From positions 1 through 23,285 of the forward strand of contig CAZBWE010000034.1 in the NCBI GenBank assembly GCA_964495465.1: a stretch of DNA of 23,285 nt, written 5' to 3'. The stretch comes from CAZBWE01 sp964495465. GTDB lineage: Bacteria > Planctomycetota > Phycisphaerae > Sedimentisphaerales > Anaerobacaceae. The notes under the pieces were generated by a model. It was not told the DNA's origin. It did not search any database and was given only the letters and a program-made list of their open reading frames with translations. Both the position numbers and the translations under genes were made by a program. Shown here piece after piece: positions 14,994-22,542 of the stretch (its first letter is position 1; the number at the start of each line of letters is the position of its first letter).

Positions 14994-15929
14994 CTATCTT
15001 GTTGCCGGACGGGATGGTCTGCGTGGCCTTACTGGTTTTTGAACATTCTGGCTTTTGGTCTGGTTTGGGGTTACCGTAATGCGTTCTTCGTAAGGAGTCC
15101 CAGTAGCTGTGGGTTCCTGCGCATCTGTCAATTCATTAGGCAAATTCTTTAGTCTATCCGCTTCGTTAGTGCTCATGCGCATAGAACCAAAGTTCGACAT
15201 TATTTCTTCGAGCTTTTTTGAGTTGATATTGTCGGATTCAACATCTGATTTCAAGGATTCCATAAATTTCTCCAGCATCTCAGCATCCAGTTGTGGCGGG
15301 CTGCTTGTTGAACTTCTATCTGAGCGTTCATACAATGCCTCTGCAGAGGATTTCCGAGCCGTTCGGTCCAAAGCCGTCGCTGGGATAGCTGAGGCACCTT
15401 CTATAAGACTCTTTTGAGGCATTTCGGGGACGGTAAGTTCAAAAGTTCTCTGGCCATCGCGAACTACTACAAGGCCGTCTTTTACCTGCTCGATGATTAA
15501 ATGGCCCACCTCACTGGCCTGTGTGACCCAGCGGAGACCTTTGCCCGGCTCGTTAATAAACGCCAGCGACCTTTCCGGCTGTGAGTCATAATAACTGGTT
15601 CCAACGAGCGTCCATTTGGCGGAAACCGTCGAAGGCCTCGGCGTTGGAACGCTTGGCCTATGAGCTGCTGGAGGTGTTGCCGGCTTCGGCTTGGCAGGCG
15701 GATTCAGATACTTTGCAAAATCCCTTGCCTGAATTATCAGAGGTGAAACCTGGCCGCCGGCCACTTCCTTGATGCTTTCCGCTTTATTAAACTTTTCTAT
15801 CACACTCTCAGAATTAAGGAATTGCTTGACCTTTTTATTGCTGCCGGTGCCGAAAAGCACAAGAGAAATTAGAAAAATAGCCGCCAAAACAGCCGCTATT
15901 ATACTTGTTATTCTCAATGTCTTTATCAT
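14994..15929 (-). CDS. gspC: GspC-like type II secretion inner-membrane protein
   Basis: GspC links the inner-membrane platform to the secretin N0 domain and helps choose substrates. The 311-residue protein has one N-terminal membrane helix (about 7-27), a Pro-rich linker (about 77-100), and then a domain at about 105-166 (WTLVGTSYYDSQPERSLAFI, VVVRDGQRTFEL) that matches the pattern of the GspC homology region. The usual C-terminal PDZ domain is absent. In its place are a probable helical segment (about 214-262) and a basic Pro/Arg tail. Identity rests on the homology-region pattern, the topology and its place directly before gspD. The start codon abuts a heptamer repeat array, which leaves no Shine-Dalgarno site. 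Confidence 0.78.
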   Translation of the reverse strand: MIKTLRITSIIAAVLAAIFLISLVLFGTGSNKKVKQFLNSESVIEKFNKAESIKEVAGGQVSPLIIQARDFAKYLNPPAKPKPATPPAAHRPSVPTPRPSTVSAKWTLVGTSYYDSQPERSLAFINEPGKGLRWVTQASEVGHLIIEQVKDGLVVVRDGQRTFELTVPEMPQKSLIEGASAIPATALDRTARKSSAEALYERSDRSSTSSPPQLDAEMLEKFMESLKSDVESDNINSKKLEEIMSNFGSMRMSTNEADRLKNLPNELTDAQEPTATGTPYEERITVTPNQTKSQNVQKPVRPRRPSRPATR

Positions 15930-15969
15930 ACTCGATACTCGGTGCTCGATACTCGGTGCTCGATACTCG
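15928..15969 (-). repeat. Heptanucleotide tandem array at the gspC start
   Basis: Six near-perfect 7-mers, read on the + strand: ATACTCG, ATACTCG, GTGCTCG, ATACTCG, GTGCTCG, ATACTCG. Only two positions vary. On the coding strand the unit is CGAGTAT or CGAGCAC, and the AT of the last unit plus the next G forms the gspC ATG. More degenerate units (ACGAAAA, TCGAGCA) follow to 15983. The array fills the place where a ribosome-binding site would be. Confidence 0.9.
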
Positions 15970-15998
15970 ACGAAAATCGAGCATCTAATATCAAGCCA

Positions 15999-16053
15999 GC
16001 TATTTTATTCGACATTGCTGGGTGTATTTGGTTCCCTCCAATGAATGATTTTT
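15999..16053. repeat. Left copy of an exact 55-bp duplication at the contig edge
   Basis: This 55-bp sequence ends at the first N and is identical to 16154-16208, which begins right after the last N. It repeats the 3' end of the cytochrome gene. The shared length, ending exactly at the gap on both sides, points to overlapping contig ends in a de Bruijn graph assembly and not to a biological repeat. Confidence 0.9.
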
Positions 16054-16153
16054 NNNNNNNNNNNNNNNNNNNNNNNNNNNNNNNNNNNNNNNNNNNNNNN
16101 NNNNNNNNNNNNNNNNNNNNNNNNNNNNNNNNNNNNNNNNNNNNNNNNNNNNN
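16054..16153. other. Scaffold gap of 100 N
   Basis: Exactly 100 unknown bases, a common placeholder length. The flanks are the same 55-bp sequence in direct orientation. The gap lies in the noncoding space between the cytochrome gene and gspC, so no recognised gene is broken by it. Confidence 0.98.
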
Positions 16154-16208
16154 GCTATTTTATTCGACATTGCTGGGTGTATTTGGTTCCCTCCAATGAA
16201 TGATTTTT
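16154..16208. repeat. Right copy of the 55-bp duplication, containing the cytochrome gene end
   Basis: Identical to 15999-16053. It contains the last codons and the stop (16160-16162, complement) of the cytochrome gene, so this copy is the one continuous with a gene. Confidence 0.9.
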
Positions 16209-17509
16209 TCCAGATAGAGCTGTTCATTTCCCGCATATTCGCTGCTGGTCTCAGGCGTATGGCAATCAAGACAGACTGATTTCGGCTCAGTAGTCTTTGC
16301 CCTTCCGAGTGTTGCATTGTGTTCCGAGCCCGGGCCGTGGCAATTTTCGCACCCCACGTCTTTCAGATGGCTGGTCTGCTGCTCTGAAATATAGCCGCTT
16401 TCGTATTCCATTCCAACTACATGGCAAATAACGCACTCAGGGTCGAACTGTGAGTCCACTTTTTCAAGCGTCGCATAAGCGTGTGAATGGGGTTCCTGAC
16501 TCCATATCTTATATTCGTACTCATGGCAGGATTTACAGGATTCTGAGCCGGCGTATTCCAGCCCGTTCGGCAAGGTAAAACGCGGATATTTCTCCAGGAG
16601 ATTGGCCTGTTTGACGAGTTGTTGATAGGTCTTATACAATTCGACGAGAGATTTTTCCTGCGGCAGGTCTTCGGTTACCGGTATAGTGGAAAGATTTATA
16701 TTCAATTTGCTTTTGTCGAGTCCTATTTGCAGCTTGCTTATATATCTGCCGAAGCGGCCGACTGAGAAAACAAGAGGGCTTTTACCTGTGGCAGAGCTAT
16801 TCGGGTCGCCAATTACCTCTGGCTCATCAGAATCTGAAGGGTAAACCAGACAATCTACGATTCCCGTTTCCGCTATATTAGAAATAATAGCATCGTCACA
16901 TCGACTCATAATAAGAATATTAACGCTTTTTTGGTCCGGCTCCCGGGTGAAAACTTCTTTAATTTGCTGTATTGGTGATGTTTCCAAGTCCAGTGTTAAA
17001 ACTGAGATAGTGATATTTTCCCCTTTTAGTAAATATTGGTTTCGAAATACCCCTGCTATTTTCTCACCAGTGCCGTAAGGGCTGATAAATCCGGCAACGG
17101 GATTTCCCAGTAATCCGAGATTCTGAGCTATTTCAAGGTCTTTCCTTGTCAGATTGACTAAATCGTAGCCGAGCAGTCTAAAGGCCTCGAATATGATATT
17201 AAACTTTAGCAGGTCCTGCTCACCACTGGTTTCGACTAAGGCGCCTGTATCGATAATTAGTCTTTTTTGTTTGGGCTCGGCGTTAAAGACCACTGAGCGT
17301 CTGTCGAGACCGCCGAGCTGTCCGCCACTGCATCCGCAGGGTTTCAGCGCTCCAAGCTCGTTTCCGGTGAGAAAAACAGTAAGCACATCGGCTTTAGTGC
17401 GCGAATTTGTTTGTGGTTTTTCTGACAGCGCCAGTGCGCACAAACATCCTCCTGTCAGCACGAATATGCAGCTAATTGTCCGCAATGTCTTTTGTGTATG
17501 AGAGTTCAT
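16160..17509 (-). CDS. Secreted tetraheme cytochrome c fused to a metallophosphatase-like domain
   Basis: A signal peptide (about 1-28) is followed by a domain at about 40-280 with the strand pattern of UshA-type 5'-nucleotidases (VLTVFLTGNELGALKPCGC, RLIIDTGALVE, LGYDLVNL). It lacks the usual metal ligands: there is no DxH at the first strand and no GNHE-like motif, so it is probably not an active phosphatase. A conserved-looking CGCSGGQLGGLDRR motif lies at 58-71. The C-terminal 130 residues resemble the cytochrome c554 family, with four CxxCH heme sites: CKSCH 325-329, CVICH 359-363, CENCH 387-391 and CLDCH 413-417. Extra His residues could serve as distal ligands. A role in periplasmic electron transfer is inferred. 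The upstream neighbour is a DUF1573 lipoprotein on the same strand, 69 bp away. The ATG lies inside a heptamer repeat unit, and no ribosome site is seen. Confidence 0.9.
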   Translation of the reverse strand: MNSHTQKTLRTISCIFVLTGGCLCALALSEKPQTNSRTKADVLTVFLTGNELGALKPCGCSGGQLGGLDRRSVVFNAEPKQKRLIIDTGALVETSGEQDLLKFNIIFEAFRLLGYDLVNLTRKDLEIAQNLGLLGNPVAGFISPYGTGEKIAGVFRNQYLLKGENITISVLTLDLETSPIQQIKEVFTREPDQKSVNILIMSRCDDAIISNIAETGIVDCLVYPSDSDEPEVIGDPNSSATGKSPLVFSVGRFGRYISKLQIGLDKSKLNINLSTIPVTEDLPQEKSLVELYKTYQQLVKQANLLEKYPRFTLPNGLEYAGSESCKSCHEYEYKIWSQEPHSHAYATLEKVDSQFDPECVICHVVGMEYESGYISEQQTSHLKDVGCENCHGPGSEHNATLGRAKTTEPKSVCLDCHTPETSSEYAGNEQLYLEKIIHWREPNTPSNVE

Positions 17510-17537
17510 AGTTCGTTGTTCATTGCTCGTAGTTCAA
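17503..17537 (-). repeat. Heptanucleotide-period array containing the cytochrome start codon
   Basis: Five 7-mers on the + strand: AGTTCAT, AGTTCGT, TGTTCAT, TGCTCGT, AGTTCAA. On the coding strand the unit is close to ATGAACT, and the last unit (17503-17509) supplies the ATG start codon. An inverted partial copy, CAATGAAC at 17556-17563, could pair with GTTCATTG at 17518-17525. Confidence 0.75.
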
Positions 17538-17578
17538 CGCGCACAAACCACATAACAATGAACTGAGCAAGTCACAAA

Positions 17579-18679
17579 TCAACGGGACGCGGGACCCGGA
17601 TTGCGAGTGTAAAACCCGCGACATATAATTCCCAGCGGCTTATTGCCTTTTATTTCCACGGACAATTCATCCGTGAAAAATTTCTGTTCTTTTTCAATAT
17701 TTGGAGGCGTTATCTCCACCTCGAGATGATACCCATTGTTAATCTTCTCCTGGCTCAGGACCTTTACAATACCTTTTTTGGAAGATGTTGATTCGAGCTC
17801 GAAATCCTCACCGTAGTTGTTGAGGACCCAAACGTCCCTTTTTACCGGCTTTTGCGGCTCGGCGTTAAAAACGATAATTACCGGCGGTTTAATCTTGAAT
17901 ACCGGCAGGGCATTATAGGTAATGGTAATCTTATTGGCGGATGGATGAGTAAGCGTAATTTCGATAAACCCATTCAAATTGTTTTGCAGCTTTTCGATAT
18001 CGACTTTCGGGCTGAGAATAAATTTTGTCGCTACCTTCAGGGAATTTACATCTGCTGTTATGCAGTTGCCGGTGGATTTGAATTGCTTTATTGAAAACGG
18101 CTTGTTGTCAATGCTTTTAATTGTGATATCCGGACAGCCGGCATTTTCTTCTTTCAGCATAAGAATCAGCTTCTCCGGTTCATAATCGACTTTGGTTGCA
18201 ATCTTCGCCTTTATAGTTAACTCGACCCTGGGGCTTTCCTTGTCGTTGCTGTTGACATGTATATTTCGCCTCATCGAGCCAGGTTGTTGGCTCGCCTGAT
18301 ATTCAACTGTCAATGTCCCGCTTTCACCCGGCGCATATTCATTTTTGCTTAGTCTGGTAACGGTTCCACAACATCTGTCAACTTTCGTGATTTTCAACAA
18401 ACCATCTCCGGTATTTGTAAATTTAAACTCACCGGTGTTCTTTGTTCTCGGTGCGACTTCACCGAAATCGTGAACTACTTTTTCAAATGTAATTTTGGGC
18501 GTCCCTTGACCGGCCTCGGGTATAATTTCTGCTTTTTTCGAAGGTGTGACTATCGGCTTTGGTGCCGTCAATGTTGTCTTGGATTTTTCTGCCTGTCTGA
18601 CCTTTTCTTGGCAGCCGGCTTGTAGCAGAAGAAGTGAACTGATGGTAAGAACAGTTAAAATCAGGTAATTACGTTTCAT
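17579..18679 (-). CDS. DUF1573 domain lipoprotein
   Basis: The N terminus is a signal peptide ending in LLLLQAGC, so this is probably a lipoprotein modified at Cys 23; Gln at position -3 is unusual. A Lys/Pro-rich spacer precedes a DUF1573 domain at about 64-160: VVHDFGEVAPRTKNTGEFKF, TNTGDGLLKITKV, PGESGTLTVEY and IHVNSND are all family patterns (Ig-like beta fold). The usual Cys-Gly-Cys is DRCCGTV here. The last 200 residues look like one or two further beta-rich domains that I cannot name. The ATG is preceded by TTGGAGA at good spacing, the clearest ribosome site in this group. DUF1573 proteins are common in Bacteroidetes and Planctomycetes and their function is unknown. It is the first gene of the leftward block. 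Confidence 0.88.
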   Translation of the reverse strand: MKRNYLILTVLTISSLLLLQAGCQEKVRQAEKSKTTLTAPKPIVTPSKKAEIIPEAGQGTPKITFEKVVHDFGEVAPRTKNTGEFKFTNTGDGLLKITKVDRCCGTVTRLSKNEYAPGESGTLTVEYQASQQPGSMRRNIHVNSNDKESPRVELTIKAKIATKVDYEPEKLILMLKEENAGCPDITIKSIDNKPFSIKQFKSTGNCITADVNSLKVATKFILSPKVDIEKLQNNLNGFIEITLTHPSANKITITYNALPVFKIKPPVIIVFNAEPQKPVKRDVWVLNNYGEDFELESTSSKKGIVKVLSQEKINNGYHLEVEITPPNIEKEQKFFTDELSVEIKGNKPLGIICRGFYTRNPGPASR

Positions 18680-18790
18680 TTTTTAATCTCCAAATAAAAT
18701 TAAGCTGTAACTTTTTCGGCTTTTTTGACGTCCTTAATTTAGCACAAAGTGTGTATTTTGGCAAGGGATTTTCGACACAACCGGCAATTA

Positions 18791-18887
18791 AAAGCAATTC
18801 CTATGTTGTTGCTTTGAGCGTTATTGCTGACATCCGAGTATTAATGTAACACGCCCGGTTTTCTATGCTGATAGTAGGAATTGCTTT
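18791..18887. repeat. Long-spaced 13-bp inverted repeat
   Basis: AAAGCAATTCCTA at 18791-18803 is perfectly complementary to TAGGAATTGCTTT at 18875-18887. The 71-nt interior has no obvious ORF. It could be a structured RNA, a small non-autonomous element or a regulatory site. No flanking target duplication is evident. Confidence 0.6.
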
Positions 18888-19066
18888 ATAAGCGGCGTTG
18901 CTTTCCACGAATATGAATTTTAACATTCAGTGGCGATTTTAGCTGTGTAATATATAGCTTTACAACCGATATTTTGGCCATTACTATACTATAAGCTGTG
19001 ATTACACGAGTGCGAAATAATATTTGTTGATGACATCAGCAGTGTTAATAGTATGTGCAGCTAACC

Positions 19067-19095
19067 CGCCTTTGGCGAGGTCTCGCTTAGGAGCG
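19067..19095 (+). promoter_or_regulatory. Cluster of competing hairpins in the leader of the 19128 gene
   Basis: Three overlapping stems can form: CGCC with GGCG (19067-19077), GCGAG with CTCGC (19075-19086) and CGCT with AGCG (19084-19095). The middle stem excludes the other two. The cluster ends 32 nt before the ATG at 19128. A switch-like role is only a possibility. It could also be a fragment of a genomic repeat. Confidence 0.3.
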
Positions 19096-19127
19096 GATAA
19101 AGCTGGGCAGGGCTTGTGTGAGAGTTT

Positions 19128-20771
19128 ATGAAAAGACGAAAAAGCTTGCATTCGCCTAATCCGTCTAAAGCCGGAGACTTAAAGCCCACGCCTGCAGCCC
19201 GATGGCGTTCCTGGCCCTTGTTGGTTCTCTTGCTCCTTTCATCGTTTATAGCGATTATGCGTTTGCATACATACGAAGAACCCTTCGAGAGGGATATTGG
19301 AAACCACGCTGTAATTGCCCACGAGATTCTGCAGGGGCGCGAGCTTTATTCTGACCTCTGGGATAGCAAGCCGCCTGCTATATTTGTTACTTACACCATA
19401 GCTGATGCCATAGTTGGTTATGGCCCGGGTTCGATTTATTTTATAGGCGTAGTGGCTGCGATTATAACATTATTGGGGGCTTATTGGGCCGGTTCGGCGT
19501 ATGGAGGTGTTGCCGGCGGCCTCTGGGCATCAGCTTTTTGGACCTTCATTTGCAGCGACCTTTGGCTTTGGGCGAATCAGCCGAATACGGAAGTAGGTAT
19601 GAACGCCTGTCTGGTTTGGGCTTTTGCGCTTATCGTGCGGGCCAATACGGAAAAGTTGCAGGCTTGGCGATGGCTCGTTATCGGGGTGCTTTTTGCTGTT
19701 GCTACGCTCTATAAACCTGTCGCAATCACTTTTGCGGCTTTCCTGAGCTTTTTTTACCTTTTGGTCAACGTCCGCCATCGCAACAGCCGCAAAATAGCAT
19801 TTTTGCAAATTTGCCTTACCGCTGTTGCCGGTGCGGTTGTATGGGGTATGGTCTTCGCATACTTTGCACTAACCGACCGTTTTACAATCTTCTACAAAAC
19901 GATTTTCGAATATGGCAGATGGTATGCAAAAAGCAGGGGAACCAGCATCTTTGAGAATATCTGCGCAGGATTCAGTTATAAGAGATTATTTTCACCGTTT
20001 ATGAAGAGCACGCCGGTGCTTGTTGTTTTTACCCTTGCAGGGATAATATTCGGGCTCTGGAAGGGCTCCCGACGTCATTGGCTGTTGTTGCTTGGATTTT
20101 TTCTCGCGGCGCCTTTTGCGATAGCTCTTCCCGGCAGATTTTACGGCCATTATTACCAACTCTGGCTCGGCCCTCTTGTGGTGGGCGCCGGCTGGGCACT
20201 AAGCACACTCGGACCCAGAGGTAAACCTGCTTGGACGCTTGCTCGTTGTATGGTCGGCGCAATAGGGCTGATTATTCTGCTTTTAAGTGTCCTGCCGCAA
20301 TACAAATTCTCCGCCGACGAATGGTCGGCCAGAAAACAGGGGCCGCAATATGTCTTCTCCAAGCGGCTCGCATTCGAAGTTGACAAGCTTCTCAGGCCGG
20401 ACGAGACGTTTTACGTTTTAGGCATCACGCCGGAAATGTATTTCTGGGCCGAACGTAGGCCCCCAACCGGAGTTATATGGTCCCCCGACATGGTGGACAA
20501 TCCATTGGCCGAGGAGCATACAGCACGGGCTCTCGATGACCTCGAACATGAGAAACCGGAGGTATGTGTAGTTAATATGGTTTATGCCCAGGTCCCGAAC
20601 GACCATCCGGTTGTGAAATGGGTGAGAGAACACTATGTGCCGCTGCCTGGAAATCCTGACCGGGGTCCTATGCGCTCTGGAAATAGGCAGTATTTTCTTT
20701 TTCGTATTTTTATTCGCAAGGGTGGTAAGCTGGCATCTCGTCTCGCGACTACGGCGGCGCCTGCGCCCTGA
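19128..20771 (+). CDS. GT-C type membrane glycosyltransferase-like protein (PMT_2/ArnT-like)
   Basis: This is a 547-residue polytopic membrane protein with about ten hydrophobic segments between residues 29 and 400 and a soluble C-terminal domain. The first extracytoplasmic loop carries the pattern FERDIGNHAVIAHEILQGRE and LYSDLWDSKPPAIF. That matches the acidic-motif loop of GT39/PMT_2 and related GT-C enzymes, which use polyprenyl-phosphate sugars as donors on the periplasmic face. The acceptor is unknown. The C-terminal region (DKLLRPDETFYVLGITPEMY, VWSPDM-like, PEVCVVNM) is the periplasmic domain often seen in this group. A GAGAG near the ATG is a weak ribosome site. A similar gene follows 79 bp downstream, suggesting one operon for surface glycan or glycolipid modification. 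Confidence 0.82.
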   Translation: MKRRKSLHSPNPSKAGDLKPTPAARWRSWPLLVLLLLSSFIAIMRLHTYEEPFERDIGNHAVIAHEILQGRELYSDLWDSKPPAIFVTYTIADAIVGYGPGSIYFIGVVAAIITLLGAYWAGSAYGGVAGGLWASAFWTFICSDLWLWANQPNTEVGMNACLVWAFALIVRANTEKLQAWRWLVIGVLFAVATLYKPVAITFAAFLSFFYLLVNVRHRNSRKIAFLQICLTAVAGAVVWGMVFAYFALTDRFTIFYKTIFEYGRWYAKSRGTSIFENICAGFSYKRLFSPFMKSTPVLVVFTLAGIIFGLWKGSRRHWLLLLGFFLAAPFAIALPGRFYGHYYQLWLGPLVVGAGWALSTLGPRGKPAWTLARCMVGAIGLIILLLSVLPQYKFSADEWSARKQGPQYVFSKRLAFEVDKLLRPDETFYVLGITPEMYFWAERRPPTGVIWSPDMVDNPLAEEHTARALDDLEHEKPEVCVVNMVYAQVPNDHPVVKWVREHYVPLPGNPDRGPMRSGNRQYFLFRIFIRKGGKLASRLATTAAPAP

Positions 20772-20850
20772 CGAGCATGTCTCGGCATGGTCGAGTTATG
20801 ACGGGTGGGGTCACAAGGACCGAAAGGGGAAATGATTAGGGGAAGTTGAA

Positions 20851-22491
20851 ATGAAGGATATAAATTCTTTGGAAAAGAATAAGTTCAACGGCTATTTTTG
20901 GGTTTTTGGCGGCTTGCTCGGCATTTTGCTCATATCGATAATGGCTCGGGACATTAACCGGCCATTCATCGGCTTGCACAGTCTTGGGCACGCACATGAT
21001 GCATGGGTGGCAAGGTCTCACCTGAATTACGGTCTTGGATATACTAAAGGATTCAACACATTTGCCGTGGGGCGTCCGCCGGCAGAAAAGCCGTCGCTAT
21101 ATCTCAATCATCCACAACTTTTTGCTTTGTTCGATGCAGCAGCTATGGCTGTCTTCGGTGTTAATGAACGGGCGCTGCGAATAGCCGATATAATATTGGC
21201 AGTAGCAAGTCTGGCAATATTTCTTAAGATATTAAAAGGTTTGGTTGACCATCAGATTGCAATACTGGCGGCTCTTCTGTTTGCGCTATTTCCTCTTACC
21301 GGCTATTTTGGGGTTGGCAGGTGGATGTTTCCTTTGAGTTTGTGGGCTATCTGGTGTTATCTTGTTCTGATAGGCGCCTTGGAGGATGGTCCCAAGGCCA
21401 CAGGATTTCACAAGTTGTACTTAGCTGTTTCGCTTTTTCTTATTTTGCAATTGAGCTGGGAAGGATTTTTCTACGCCCTTGGTATTGGAGTGCATTATGT
21501 CTTTAGGTGCATTCGACACAGGCAGTTTCCGGATAAATTACTGCTGGCAATATTAGTTATTGCGCCGCTATCCAGTCTTATATTGGATTTTGTTATTTTG
21601 TTAAGCGGGCACAACTGGGATTTTCAAAGGATAATTGAACTTTATAAATGGAGAGCAGGCAAGGGTGAGATGGAGGAGTTCAAATGGGGAAATTGGTTTG
21701 CAAGATTCTGGGAATTCGCTGTTATGAATTTTACTCTTCCGGTTTTAATTCTTGCGATTGGTTATCTTACTATAGGGCAGTTGTACGTATTTGCCTCAAA
21801 AGATTCGAAAGGCGAGAAAAAAATAACTTCAAGACGATTTCCTCAATTCTGGCTTTTCTTGTTGCCAGGGGTTTTTCAATTATTTTTACTAAAAGGGACG
21901 CTTTGGATGCATCACTATTGGGAACGTCCGCTCGCTCCGTTCATTGCCATCGCAGCGGCGCTGGGAATTGCCGTTATCGCTGATATCCTAACAAAGGTTC
22001 GACCTATGTTGGCGAGAATAGGTATAGTTGTCTTCGTACTTATTATTACTATATCATGTGCAGTGGGGCTGAATCATTACCGCAATATTAGTCACTTCTC
22101 ACCGGCAAAAGTTAAGCTCTTTAAAATGTTGAGCGAACGCATCCCGCCCGACAAAGAGCTATTGAGTTTTGAGAGCTGGATTTTTAACCAGCATAACGCA
22201 AAGGAACCTTCTTACCGTTCGGAAGTTGCCTGGTATTTAGACAGAGAGATTGTACAGGCCACAACCCTTCCAGAGATTGAGAAATATGCTCGAACAGGCA
22301 GATTTCCTTATTACCTGATGCCGAGGACGTACTATAACAGGGAGACATCGGAATATCTGGCCAAACTAAGTAATGAATTGCAGCAGCGATATAAAATGAC
22401 ATATATCCCCCCCGACCCGGGCGGGCCGGGCAAGGCTTCAATGTTGCCGTATCTTATTTTCGACCTGAGCAGTGCACCGAGCGACAAATAA
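20851..22491 (+). CDS. Polytopic GT-C-like membrane protein, putative glycosyltransferase
   Basis: This 546-residue protein has a membrane helix at about 15-32, then a loop with HAHDAWVARSHLNYGLGYTK (about 47-66) and a NHPQLF motif. This layout is typical of GT-C/PMT_2-like proteins, where an acidic residue in the first loop is catalytic. About nine more membrane segments follow to residue 410, then a soluble C-terminal domain. The pairing of two GT-C-like genes of near-equal length suggests related steps on a lipid-linked glycan. The start is supported by AGGGGAAG about 5 nt upstream of the ATG. Donor and acceptor cannot be told from sequence, and the catalytic role itself is inferred. Confidence 0.75.
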   Translation: MKDINSLEKNKFNGYFWVFGGLLGILLISIMARDINRPFIGLHSLGHAHDAWVARSHLNYGLGYTKGFNTFAVGRPPAEKPSLYLNHPQLFALFDAAAMAVFGVNERALRIADIILAVASLAIFLKILKGLVDHQIAILAALLFALFPLTGYFGVGRWMFPLSLWAIWCYLVLIGALEDGPKATGFHKLYLAVSLFLILQLSWEGFFYALGIGVHYVFRCIRHRQFPDKLLLAILVIAPLSSLILDFVILLSGHNWDFQRIIELYKWRAGKGEMEEFKWGNWFARFWEFAVMNFTLPVLILAIGYLTIGQLYVFASKDSKGEKKITSRRFPQFWLFLLPGVFQLFLLKGTLWMHHYWERPLAPFIAIAAALGIAVIADILTKVRPMLARIGIVVFVLIITISCAVGLNHYRNISHFSPAKVKLFKMLSERIPPDKELLSFESWIFNQHNAKEPSYRSEVAWYLDREIVQATTLPEIEKYARTGRFPYYLMPRTYYNRETSEYLAKLSNELQQRYKMTYIPPDPGGPGKASMLPYLIFDLSSAPSDK

Positions 22492-22542
22492 AGTAACGGG
22501 CAAAATCAGATATATGGGGCTGCGAAAGAAATTTTCCTCCAA

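Larger units (their letters stand above)
18680..19127. other. Divergent intergenic region
   Basis: About 450 bp separate the leftward DUF1573 gene from the rightward membrane glycosyltransferase gene, so promoters for both should lie here. I see no coding sequence. The region holds a perfect 13-bp inverted repeat with a 71-nt spacer (18791-18803 and 18875-18887) and a cluster of short, mutually exclusive hairpins at 19067-19095. No confident -35/-10 boxes were found. Confidence 0.5.

Noticed and set aside
15928..15969. CRISPR array
   Set aside because: The 7-nt tandem units have no spacers and no nearby cas genes.
15942..16317. Open frames reading through the N gap
   Set aside because: They contain a run of unknown residues and arise from the duplicated 55-bp contig ends; no real protein spans the gap.
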